A DNA stretch of 64,000 nucleotides, taken from contig NZ_AJLR01000048.1 of the NCBI RefSeq assembly GCF_000307855.1, positions 86,023-150,022 on the forward strand, read 5' to 3'. Position numbers and translations under genes: made by a program. Source of the stretch: Schinkia azotoformans LMG 9581. GTDB lineage: Bacteria > Bacillota > Bacilli > Bacillales > Bacillaceae_J. Each line of letters begins with the position of its first letter. Position 1 is the first letter of the stretch. Below, piece by piece: positions 36,945 through 44,398 of this stretch. The notes under the pieces are model-generated. The model was not told the origin of the DNA and searched no databases. It saw nothing but the letters and a program-made list of their open reading frames with translations.

Positions 36945-38687
36945 TTATAAACTTTCAACTCCGAACGCTAAAGCAGTGAGATTTTCAATTTGGTTTTCTA
37001 TCTCAATTTTTCTATCATCATTTGGATTTTGGAGTACTATTTCCCTAACAAGTTCAATTATTTCTTGTGAATAATTCGATTCAGGATTTGGTAATGGATA
37101 CTTATTAACATACTGAGTTAAATAACGTCTTCTACCAGCGTATAGCTTATTATTAAATGCAATATCGTGGTAATTAGTCATATACTTGGTGTTTGATATT
37201 CCTAAAATTAAAAAGAGTATATCATTATTATTTTCTTCCTTTGGAATTATCCAGTAACAATTACCATCAATACAACAACCTTCATCTTCATAAAAGAATT
37301 TAGGTTCAGGACTTATATCTGGAAAAACTATCTTTGGTAATGCCCAATGATCAGGGTTTTGAGGAACCCAAATTTCATACCAATTTCTTTTTGCTTTTAT
37401 TACATATTTTCTTCCCTCTAATGTTTCTCTATGTGTTTCAAGATAAGCAAGTGCACGAGGATATTTGGAAAAATCAATAGCTTTTTTCTTGCCATTTACA
37501 TTTTCATGTGTGTATAAAACTTTTTGGTTCGGCATTCTTTCTAATGGACGCCATTTTGAAGCATGGTCTGTTGATAATAAAGGTTTTAAAACTTCATTCT
37601 CTGGTTTTATTTCATCAGGAAGTTCTTCCCACGTCGATTTAATAAAAACCTTATCTGCTGTTGTCTTAATTCCAACTTTAACATCACATAAATCTTGAAT
37701 AGTACAAAAAGAATTATTATTGATATTAGTAATCCAGTTATATTCTTCATCTGTTGCCATTACCCACGGTTCTTTAAAACTTTCAGGTACTATCAATTTC
37801 CCACAGGAAACAGAATAAAACTTTTCATCTACATTGAAAACACCTGTATTTGATGATTCTAATAACTCAAATAATGTTTCAAATTTTATTGTACCTTTAG
37901 TCTTACTAGGATCAGTTTCTTCATAAATTTTATAAAAATTTGCTGGGGTTGTTTGACGAATACCCTTATTTTCTTTTTTTCTCCCGAAAAAGATTGCTGG
38001 AAGAACAGCTGCACTAAATAATTTTGTATCTCCTAAATCCATTATTTCAATAATATCGTAATTTTCAGCTAAGAATTGTCTTATTGATTCCCCACTACTA
38101 TTTGCTAAATATTTATTCGAGGTAATTACTCCTATGAGACCGCCAGGCTTTAATTGTAAAGTCATAGCTACTAAAAAGGCATGGTATAAATCTACTCTAC
38201 CCTTTAAATTAAATAATTTTGCTAATTTTTGTGCCCTATCTGCACCTAAAACTTGTGTTCTTACATAAGGGGGATTGGCAATAATTAAATCAACAGGTTC
38301 AATTTTAGAAAGTTCGTCTTCAAATAAGGAAAGATTATCTTCTAAATCTACCATTTCTAAAAAATCACCGGCAGTTAATTTAGCGTCATTTATCCCCATT
38401 TCATTAAGTCTAAAATCAGCCTCTTTAATTGCTTCCTTATCTTCATCTATCCCAATAAGTTCAATGTTATCAATGTTATTAAATTTTGCAATTCGATTTA
38501 AAGAAAGCAATAATTCTCCATCCCCACATGAGGGATCTAAACCTCTAATTTTCTTAGTTCCTGATATTCCACTTTTTTTAAGTTCATTTATTAGTCTTTT
38601 TGCAATTATATCTCCTAAATCTGTGGGTGTGTAATGTGCCCCTGTTTCCTTTTGTTTAATTAACATTTCTTCTATTGTTAATTCCAT
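36945..38687 (-). CDS. Type II adenine-N6 DNA methyltransferase
   Basis: This 580-residue gamma-class methyltransferase protects host DNA. In order: TGAHYTPTDLGDIIAKRL (motif X) at residue 15, LDPSCGDGELLLSL (motif I, SAM-binding) near residue 49, IIANPPYVRTQVLG (catalytic NPPY motif IV) near residue 136, and a C-terminal target-recognition region with a YAGRRRYLTQYVNKYPLP end. It is divergent from the C and R genes, the classical controller-type arrangement. Recognition sequence cannot be read from sequence alone. Confidence 0.92.
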   Translation of the reverse strand: MELTIEEMLIKQKETGAHYTPTDLGDIIAKRLINELKKSGISGTKKIRGLDPSCGDGELLLSLNRIAKFNNIDNIELIGIDEDKEAIKEADFRLNEMGINDAKLTAGDFLEMVDLEDNLSLFEDELSKIEPVDLIIANPPYVRTQVLGADRAQKLAKLFNLKGRVDLYHAFLVAMTLQLKPGGLIGVITSNKYLANSSGESIRQFLAENYDIIEIMDLGDTKLFSAAVLPAIFFGRKKENKGIRQTTPANFYKIYEETDPSKTKGTIKFETLFELLESSNTGVFNVDEKFYSVSCGKLIVPESFKEPWVMATDEEYNWITNINNNSFCTIQDLCDVKVGIKTTADKVFIKSTWEELPDEIKPENEVLKPLLSTDHASKWRPLERMPNQKVLYTHENVNGKKKAIDFSKYPRALAYLETHRETLEGRKYVIKAKRNWYEIWVPQNPDHWALPKIVFPDISPEPKFFYEDEGCCIDGNCYWIIPKEENNNDILFLILGISNTKYMTNYHDIAFNNKLYAGRRRYLTQYVNKYPLPNPESNYSQEIIELVREIVLQNPNDDRKIEIENQIENLTALAFGVESL

Positions 38688-38785
38688 TATTAACCTCCTA
38701 AGTGCTTGTACACTAAAGGAATTGTACCACAGTTTTAAGGGCTTTTGAAATCAATACATAAATTTCCTACAACAGAAAATGCTAC

Positions 38786-38808
38786 TTATAGTCTGTCGAC
38801 ACATAGTC
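38786..38808 (+). promoter_or_regulatory. Candidate C-box operator of the restriction system
   Basis: Two ATAGTC words (38788-38793 and 38803-38808) are spaced 15 bp apart and flank TGTCGACA, in the 143 bp between the divergent methyltransferase and controller genes. The layout resembles C-protein operators that autoregulate C and R. Confidence 0.5.
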
Positions 38809-38830
38809 ATCACTAAAGGAAGATTTTAGT

Positions 38831-39100
38831 ATGAAAGCTATAAAAAATTCAAATAAAGATTTCCTTTTACAAATAGGGCAAAAAATTAGATTTTCACGAG
38901 AACAAAAAGGATGGTCACAGGAAACTTTATCTTTTAATTCACAACTTCACCGTACATATATCGGTGCTGTGGAACGAGGTGAAAGAAACATCTCCATTTT
39001 GAACTTAAAAAAAATCGCAGAGGCATTGGGTGTTCAGATTACTGATTTATTTCCCCAACAAGAAACAAAGCAGAAAGGAAAAAACAATAATGCGGATTGA
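38831..39100 (+). CDS. Restriction-modification controller (C) protein
   Basis: This 89-residue HTH protein has IGQKIRFSREQKGWSQETLS at residues 15-34, then LHRTYIGAVERGERNISILN and LKKIAEALGVQITDLF, the standard XRE fold of C proteins. Its stop overlaps the endonuclease start (39090-39100), so C and R are co-translated; C delays R until methylation is established. Confidence 0.9.
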   Translation: MKAIKNSNKDFLLQIGQKIRFSREQKGWSQETLSFNSQLHRTYIGAVERGERNISILNLKKIAEALGVQITDLFPQQETKQKGKNNNAD

Positions 39101-40160
39101 AAACCAACATAATGCAATTTTAGAAAATGCCCAAAGATTAACGAAAAATATTTCTAAAAGTGGTCTAAGTATTTATGATGAAATACCAATTGGAGACCCT
39201 GATTTATGGATTCCTTCTCAAGAGTTGGAATTACTACTTAATGAAGAACTTAGCGGATTAGAATTAGGATCACTTCCAATAAGAACTCGTTCAAAAGTGG
39301 TGAAAACAAAAATTTGTGAAGTTTTAGGTTATCCAGTTCCATCTTCTTTTAAGAAAACAAAACCCAGATTTCTTGGTCAAAATTTTGACACTTATACTCA
39401 AAAATCAAACAATCTTCAAATTTGGAATGAGGAAATTTCATCTTCTCGTCGTTATGTTTTAATTAGGGTTTCTAGTGAAAACATTATAACAAAAGTCAAG
39501 GTTGTCACAGGGGACATGTTAGCTTCTCTTGACAACACAGGAACATTAACACAAAAATATCAGGCAAGGCTTATTCTTGGAAATGAAGTGTCTGAACTTG
39601 TTTCTGAAAATAATACTCAAAATTTAGATTCAGTAATGGTGGCAGAGGCAAAAACTCCATATTATACGACAAATCCAACTGATTATCCAACTGCTGGAAC
39701 TTTATTATCAATTGAAACAATTTTTGAAAAGTTAAAAGCTATTGTCGGTAAATCGTTCCCAGACTTAGGATCGGATCAAGAAAGAAATAGAGGTGCTGAA
39801 CTTCATCGACTTGTTTGTCAACATCTAGGCTATTCAAATTATAAAGATGATGGAAGATTTCCTGATGTAAAACATCAATTATTAGAGGTAAAACTCCAAA
39901 CATCACCTACAATTGATCTTGGTTTATTTAGTCCTGATAGCAAAGATATTTTGGATATTCCAGCTATCAACGGAAGACAAATTCGACATTGTGATGTTAG
40001 ATACGCCATATTTTTTGCAGAAATAATTGAAGGCATGGTAAGAATAACACATTTCTTTTTAACAACAGGAGAAGACTTTTTTAAACGTTTTCCGCAATTT
40101 CAAGGTAAAGTCTTAAATTCAAAATTACAAATACCTTTGAAAAAGGATTTCTTTGATTGA
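39090..40160 (+). CDS. Type II restriction endonuclease
   Basis: The protein has 356 residues from ATG 39090 behind AAAGGA, inside the end of the C gene. The only nuclease-like motif seen is FPDVKHQLLEVKLQ at about residue 267 (PD-X6-ExK, the PD-(D/E)XK fold). It is preceded by NRGAELHRLVCQHLGYSNYK, which looks like its helical scaffold. The N-terminal region carries no known domain. Assignment as the cognate endonuclease rests on the motif plus the C-R-M gene context; the subfamily is not certain. Confidence 0.85.
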   Translation: MRIENQHNAILENAQRLTKNISKSGLSIYDEIPIGDPDLWIPSQELELLLNEELSGLELGSLPIRTRSKVVKTKICEVLGYPVPSSFKKTKPRFLGQNFDTYTQKSNNLQIWNEEISSSRRYVLIRVSSENIITKVKVVTGDMLASLDNTGTLTQKYQARLILGNEVSELVSENNTQNLDSVMVAEAKTPYYTTNPTDYPTAGTLLSIETIFEKLKAIVGKSFPDLGSDQERNRGAELHRLVCQHLGYSNYKDDGRFPDVKHQLLEVKLQTSPTIDLGLFSPDSKDILDIPAINGRQIRHCDVRYAIFFAEIIEGMVRITHFFLTTGEDFFKRFPQFQGKVLNSKLQIPLKKDFFD

Positions 40161-40168
40161 AGAAAAGT

Positions 40169-40199
40169 GACTGACGTCAATAGACGTTGGTCTTTTTTT
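40169..40199 (+). terminator. Terminator of the C-R operon
   Basis: The stem GACTGACGTC/GACGTTGGTC (two G-T pairs) with an AATA loop is followed by TTTTTTT. Confidence 0.85.
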
Positions 40200-40208
40200 A
40201 TTTCCTCA

Positions 40209-40312
40209 AATGTAACTTAATACATAAAAAGTTACATTCATTTTCCCTATAAAACTAGACTTATAGAAAAATCGTGCTATACTAGGATTATCTAAAAAAA
40301 TATGTTACATTC
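40209..40312 (+). promoter_or_regulatory. Promoter and operator region of the tyrosine recombinase gene
   Basis: A -35-like TAGACT (40256-40261) and TGC-TATACT (40278-40283, extended -10) are separated by 16 bp. Around it are the inverted pair AATGTAAC/GTTACATT (40209-40238) and another TGTTACATTC near 40302, likely regulator sites for autoregulation. Confidence 0.5.
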
Positions 40313-40341
40313 AAAACAGCTTAAATAAAGGGGTTATAACA

Positions 40342-40908
40342 ATGGTAAATAAAAAAGACGAGATAAAAGACGTTCAGCCTATTAGATCACTAGAAAAAAT
40401 TGAGGATATGAAATGGTCACTAAAAAAATGGTGCGGTGAACGTGATTACATACTATTCCTTTTAGGTATCAATACAGGATTAAGGGTAAGTGATTTATTA
40501 AATTTAAAAATCAGTGACATTAAAGGGAAAAAGAAAATCACTGTTAAAGAGGGGAAAACAGAAAAACCTCGTACCATATTGTTAGCTAATATCTATGAGG
40601 AATTAAATAGCTATATAAAGTCATTAAGCGGTACAGAATGGCTTTTTCCTAGTCGTAAAGGGGATAAGCCTATAAGCAGAATTCAAGCATACAGACAGCT
40701 AAATAAAGCCTCTGAAATGGTGGATATTCCTGACGGTATTGGCACTCATACAATGAGAAAAACATTTGGCTATTGGTATTATAAACAAACTAAGGACATA
40801 GCTACATTACAGGCTATTCTTAACCACTCACACCCTGAAATCACTTTACGATATATCGGAATAACTGACGAGGAAATTGAAAACAGCTTAAATAATTTCG
40901 TACTATAA
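40342..40908 (+). CDS. Small tyrosine recombinase
   Basis: This 188-residue XerC/D-type catalytic domain lacks the usual N-terminal SAM-like domain. Active-site residues are visible: Arg in NTGLRVSDLLNL, Lys near TVKEGKTEKPR, HxxR in GTHTMRKTFGYW, His in LNHSHPEITL and Tyr in RYIGI. Such short recombinases are common on Bacillus plasmids, where they resolve multimers. The serine recombinase at 41844 is the better candidate for cotJC excision, so this one may resolve or invert internal sites. Confidence 0.88.
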   Translation: MVNKKDEIKDVQPIRSLEKIEDMKWSLKKWCGERDYILFLLGINTGLRVSDLLNLKISDIKGKKKITVKEGKTEKPRTILLANIYEELNSYIKSLSGTEWLFPSRKGDKPISRIQAYRQLNKASEMVDIPDGIGTHTMRKTFGYWYYKQTKDIATLQAILNHSHPEITLRYIGITDEEIENSLNNFVL

Positions 40909-40910
40909 AG

Positions 40911-40938
40911 GACTGGCTTTTAATAGCTGGTCTTTTTT
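40911..40938 (+). terminator. Terminator of the tyrosine recombinase gene
   Basis: The stem GACTGGC/GCTGGTC (two G-T pairs) with an 8-nt loop is followed by TTTTTT. Confidence 0.8.
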
Positions 40939-41830
40939 ATTGTCCTATATTTTAGAAATGGTAATAGATCAGCTTAGAAAACCGCCATTGTGCATGGTGC
41001 TATTAGTGCCTAGTGTTACACTTAATACTTTATCGCATTAAAGCGTTGGAATATCTAGGATTGTGCATAAAAAAATATTCTCAGCCCCTTTTCTATCCAG
41101 TGCAAGCAAGCGGTTATAATGCACAAATTTACACAACTATCATAACAGCTAAACCACCGCTTTTAATTCTAATTGTAATAGCCCTTTATTGTGACTAATA
41201 ACCCTGATAAACCTTGATTTAATAAGGGGGTTAATCACATTTTTAGCCTTGTGATTAACAAACTTTAAAAAGCCTTATATATCAAGGGTTCAGCAATTTT
41301 AATAATCACAGCAAAGTCAGCGGAATTGTGATTAACAAAAATAAGCTAAAATTAAATACAGGTTCACTAAGGTTAATCAGCGGATTTGTGATTAACAACA
41401 AACCCAGTCGTATCAAGGGTTCTAGCGTTTGGTAAAAAATACTTGCTTTTGGTACCTGTAAAACGTCACTATTTCGCACCTATATATATGTAAATAACTG
41501 ATAATAAAGATTCTATAAAATATAAGATAACTGTTAAAGATATAGCGTTAGCCCGTTAGGTTAGGGTTTAAGGATAAGTCTGTTCTTAAAGAACCATTAA
41601 AAGAATACCCTTCGGGGTGATAAATCACTATATAAAAAATGACACTAATATAAATAATCTAATGATAGCTATGATATTGATAATTATAGTTATAATAGTG
41701 GTTATAGTTTAATTAAGTTTATATAAAGGATAATCAAATGCCTTTAGTGCGGTTACTGATTGTCCTTTCCCTTCCCCTTGCTGGTCTTAGTGCTGGTGAG
41801 GGGTTTATTTTTATGCCCATTTTTAGCAAT
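40939..41830. other. 892 bp without a gene: iteron-like and AT-rich region
   Basis: This region holds the TTGTGATTAACAA repeats at 41231-41400, a stable ACCCTTCGGGGT hairpin near 41610, and a very AT-rich stretch at about 41640-41720. A short A-poor tract (41745-41805, TTTCCCTTCCCCTTGCTGG) resembles the one at 36390-36690. Repeats next to an AT-rich stretch resemble a plasmid origin, but no replication initiator gene is present. No convincing open frame. Confidence 0.5.
41231..41400. repeat. Iteron-like repeats, TTGTGATTAACAA
   Basis: Copies occur at 41249-41262, 41326-41338 and 41386-41398. The last two share an extended TCAGCGGA(A/T)TTGTGATTAA and lie exactly 60 bp apart. Inverted half copies are TTAATCACA at 41231-41239 and GGTTAATCA near 41371. 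The clustering suggests protein-binding sites for replication, segregation or recombination. Confidence 0.7.
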
Positions 41831-41861
41831 AAAAAAAGAGGAACTAGCTTGCCTGTTCCCC
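41831..41861 (-). terminator. Terminator overlapping the recombinase stop
   Basis: On the minus strand GGGGAAC/GTTCCTC is followed by TTTTTTTATTG; the 5' arm lies within the last codons. Confidence 0.8.
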
Positions 41862-43400
41862 TGATTGTCCTTTATAGTGTATTTTCATTTCAATTTCTGC
41901 TTTGTGATCTCCTACCCTTTTATATTCAATATGATCAATAAGAGACGTTAACAGGTGATTTATTTCCTTTGTTTCTAAGTCTGACGTTCCTTCTAATAGC
42001 TGTTTCAGCTTGTCAAGAACCGCCTGTAACTCGTCTAATTTCTCGTCCTTAGTCTTTGTGTCTAGTCGCTTAATTTGTTCCTCTAAATACTCTTTCTGTG
42101 CCTTTAATTGCTTAATTTCTTTCTGTGCCTCTTCCTCTGTGTATATCTCAGCAATAAAGCCTTTCTGTACTCTCTTAATACTTGCGTCAATCTTTTTAAT
42201 ATTAGCTGTTAGGATAGCTTTTTCATCAGCGGGGTTTGTTTCATCTTTTTTAATGTTTTTCTTTATATCCTCTAAATACAGTTCTAATTGATTGACGAAT
42301 TGACTAAATTTAGCAAAGAAAACCTGTTCAAAATGATCTAGCCTAACACCTTTATTTTTACATACAGTATAGTTAATTCCGTCCTCGTCATAGTATCTAG
42401 TTTGGCAAGAAGTAATTCTTAGTTCTTTTCCTTTTCTTCTTTGAAAGCTGTGTGTTCTTCCGCATATAGCACACTTAATTAAGCCTGTAAAAATCACCTT
42501 GCCTATTCTAGCACTAGGGGGCTTTGTTAGTCTGCCTTCCCTTATGGCTTTTGCGTTTTCCCAATCCTCAGGGGCTATAATTGGTTCATGTGCATTTTCA
42601 ATTATAATTTGATTACTTTCATCAGTCTTAAACTGTTTTGGTGAACCTGAGGGCTTTTTCTCCACTTTAGAAACCTTTGTTTTACCATAGACAACAGTAC
42701 CTTTGTAAACAGGGTTAGACAATACAACGGAAATTCTAGCCTTATTCCACTTTGAACCTGTTGGGGTTAATGTACCTTCTAAGTCTAAAATTCTTTCTAT
42801 GTCTGTTGAGGACTTCCCTGACAAATACAAGTCATAAATTCTTTTGATCACAGGGGCATTTTCATCAGGTACTAGCTTTTTTGTTTTATGGTCATAGCTG
42901 TAACCAACAGGGGTTTTACCACCTACCCAATTACCCTCTTTAGCTGATTGCCTTTTACCCCTGACTAACCTTTTCTTAATGTTTAAGTATTCCTGTTTAG
43001 CTACAATAGATTGCATATCAGACATTAAGTCGTCCTCTTGTGTATTGTAATCATAAATTTTAGAGGACGTTACAACCTGAACCCCATAATTAGTAAGTAT
43101 TTCTTTGATCTGTGAAAACCCTGCTGTATTCCTTGAAAGTCGGTCTTGATCAGTTACAACAATAGCGTCATAGTGATAAGATTGAACTTTTTCCAGCATT
43201 TTATTAAGTTCAGGTCTTACCTTTTCGTCTATACTCTGTGAAGAACCTACTTCTTGAAATACTTCAAATTCCCAATTATTTTCAACACACTTATCAATAA
43301 GAAAAGCTAACTGTCTTTGTAATACTTCCTCAGTTTCGTCAGGTCTTGACTTCCTCGAATATATAGCCACTTTTTTGATCTTATTTGCTGTCAAAGTCAT
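41844..43400 (-). CDS. Large serine recombinase (excisionase/integrase of the cotJC element)
   Basis: The protein has 518 residues. The resolvase domain occupies about 8-150, with the catalytic Ser18 and Arg16 in IYSRKS and DQDRLSRNTAGF near residue 88. The recombinase domain is at about 165-270 (GGKTPVGYSYDHKTKKLVPD, NPVYKGTVVYGK). A zinc ribbon (LIKCAICGRTHSF with later CQ and VCKN cysteines) follows, then a coiled coil at about 380-470 used for integration/excision control. Gene and start codon point away from the junction 80 bp upstream. Family and position resemble spoIVCA of skin and sprA of SPbeta. Confidence 0.95.
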   Translation of the reverse strand: MTLTANKIKKVAIYSRKSRPDETEEVLQRQLAFLIDKCVENNWEFEVFQEVGSSQSIDEKVRPELNKMLEKVQSYHYDAIVVTDQDRLSRNTAGFSQIKEILTNYGVQVVTSSKIYDYNTQEDDLMSDMQSIVAKQEYLNIKKRLVRGKRQSAKEGNWVGGKTPVGYSYDHKTKKLVPDENAPVIKRIYDLYLSGKSSTDIERILDLEGTLTPTGSKWNKARISVVLSNPVYKGTVVYGKTKVSKVEKKPSGSPKQFKTDESNQIIIENAHEPIIAPEDWENAKAIREGRLTKPPSARIGKVIFTGLIKCAICGRTHSFQRRKGKELRITSCQTRYYDEDGINYTVCKNKGVRLDHFEQVFFAKFSQFVNQLELYLEDIKKNIKKDETNPADEKAILTANIKKIDASIKRVQKGFIAEIYTEEEAQKEIKQLKAQKEYLEEQIKRLDTKTKDEKLDELQAVLDKLKQLLEGTSDLETKEINHLLTSLIDHIEYKRVGDHKAEIEMKIHYKGQSGEQAS

Positions 43401-43423
43401 TGTTAGTCACCACCAAAAAAAAT

Positions 43424-43477
43424 CATGTTAAAGTATTGATATACCAACATTTTAACATGGTTGCATTTTGGTTTCAA
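43424..43477 (-). promoter_or_regulatory. Recombinase promoter with overlapping 36-bp palindrome
   Basis: On the minus strand TTGAAA (43472-43477) and TAAAAT (43449-43454) are 17 bp apart. A palindrome CATGTTAAA (43424-43432)/TTTAACATG (43451-43459), with inner TTG/CAA arms, covers the -10 and downstream, a likely operator. The -35 is only 3 bp from the TATAA core. No clear sigma-E or sigma-K boxes were found, so the developmental control is unresolved. Confidence 0.5.
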
Positions 43478-43500
43478 TATATAAGCTGACCAAGGATGCG
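43463..43500 (+). other. Right attachment site of the intervening element
   Basis: The element-side arm GCATTTT is at 43463-43469, the core TATAA at 43480-43484 with predicted crossover AA at 43483-43484, and the gene-side arm ACCA at 43489-43492. Reading frame of cotJC continues TAT AAG CTG ACC from the core. Confidence 0.8.
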
Positions 43501-43824
43501 ACACCTGACCAAATGAAAGCATGCGGCTTAGGGGCACATTATGCCGATCATGATAAGGCCTTATATTATCATAATGCAGCTGGGGCACCATTTACCATTA
43601 CCTATGTTACAGCTAAAGGTGATCCGATCACAGATCTATATGAAGATATTGCTGCTGAAGAAAAAGCAAGAGCCACTTACCAATGGTTAATCAATTTATC
43701 TGATGACCCAGATATTAATGATGCCCTTCGTTTCCTTAGAGAGCGGGAAATTATTCATTCACTTCGCTTTCAAGAGGCTGTTGAAATATTAAAAGAGGAA
43801 AGAGACAAAAAAGTCTATTTTTAA
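43480..43824 (+). CDS. cotJC: CotJC 3' fragment
   Basis: This is the remaining 113 or so codons of cotJC: KLTKDATPDQMKACGLGAHY, then DLYEDIAAEEKARATYQWLI with the second ExxH-type ligand set, and the terminal EAVEILKEERDKKVYF. It has no ribosome site or natural start; an in-frame TTG at 43468 lies in element DNA and is probably meaningless. It is in frame with the 5' fragment through TATAA. A terminator follows, ending the cotJ operon. Confidence 0.95.
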   Translation, partial: YKLTKDATPDQMKACGLGAHYADHDKALYYHNAAGAPFTITYVTAKGDPITDLYEDIAAEEKARATYQWLINLSDDPDINDALRFLREREIIHSLRFQEAVEILKEERDKKVYF

Positions 43825-43838
43825 CAATATCCGGTGAA

Positions 43839-43866
43839 GGAGCTGAATCAAAACCAGCTCCCTTTT
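43839..43866. terminator. Terminator of the cotJ operon
   Basis: The stem GGAGCTG/CAGCTCC is followed by CTTTTAATC, between cotJC and convergent ypbF. Confidence 0.75.
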
Positions 43867-44311
43867 AATCATTTTCATAATAAAGATTAATATCGTATTT
43901 TTCCTTCATTTCCCTAAAAAAACGGTGACGGTTATCCCGTTTTTCCCCCTCAGGCCAAAGTTCTTCTGTTCTTTGAATAACCTCAGAGCGTAGTGCGTTA
44001 TATTCTTTTTCTGCTTTTTCCGCCTTTTTATCAAGAAACTTCAAACGGTAATGAATCGTTGCCAACACTCCTACAAAAACATAATGGTATACATTATTGA
44101 TCAGCACAGAAATCATGGAACCATAGTAAAATCGATACGGTAAAACTGTGAAGAATAAGACATAGGCTAAAAAAAGTGCTGCAATTAATACCAATGCACC
44201 TTTATAAAATTTAACCTCTGCCTCTTTTTTTTGATGCTTTTTCTTTAACTTTTTCAAATCGTTAATAATAACCTGTCCAACTTCATCTAATAAAAAGTGA
44301 TGATATTCCAC
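43865..44311 (-). CDS. ypbF: YpbF-like membrane protein (DUF2663)
   Basis: The protein is about 148 residues from GTG 44311 (TGGGGTG 5 nt upstream; an ATG at 44344 is possible). It has two membrane segments (about 36-55 and 68-85) between a basic N-terminal coiled stretch LKKLKKKHQKKEAEVKFY and a charged C-terminal helix. Position next to ypbE matches B. subtilis ypbF. Function unknown. Confidence 0.75.
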   Translation of the reverse strand: MEYHHFLLDEVGQVIINDLKKLKKKHQKKEAEVKFYKGALVLIAALFLAYVLFFTVLPYRFYYGSMISVLINNVYHYVFVGVLATIHYRLKFLDKKAEKAEKEYNALRSEVIQRTEELWPEGEKRDNRHRFFREMKEKYDINLYYEND

Positions 44312-44398
44312 TTTTACACCCCATTGCCCGTGCATTCTACCCATCTACTTTACATGTATTCGCATGGACAATAATCTAGAACGGTAAAATCTTTCTAT

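Larger units (their letters stand above)
32897..43484. mobile_element. cotJC intervening element, 10,588 bp, serine-recombinase type
   Basis: The DNA between the two halves of cotJC is bounded by TATAA direct copies. Contents in order: a 48-residue protein at the left end, an XRE regulator and a run of small plasmid-like genes, an A-depleted tract, a divergent type II restriction-modification system with a controller, a small tyrosine recombinase, iteron-like repeats, and a 518-residue large serine recombinase at the right end. No capsid, replication initiator or conjugation gene was recognised. The organisation parallels skin in sigK and SPbeta in spsM. I infer excision in the mother cell. 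Confidence 0.92.

Noticed and set aside
41013..41198. 61-codon plus-strand frame in the region after the tyrosine recombinase
   Set aside because: No ribosome site, unusual composition and location in a repeat-bearing non-coding region.
41231..41400. Repeats considered as a CRISPR array
   Set aside because: Only three short direct copies with unequal spacing, inverted halves, and no cas genes nearby.
41738..41941. 67-codon plus-strand frame at the recombinase 3' end
   Set aside because: It overlaps the recombinase terminator and coding end antisense and lies in an A-poor tract; the hydrophobic composition is a by-product.
43468..43824. CotJC 3' fragment as an independent gene from TTG 43468
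   Set aside because: No ribosome site, and the first codons belong to the element side of the attachment site; it is better read as the second half of cotJC.
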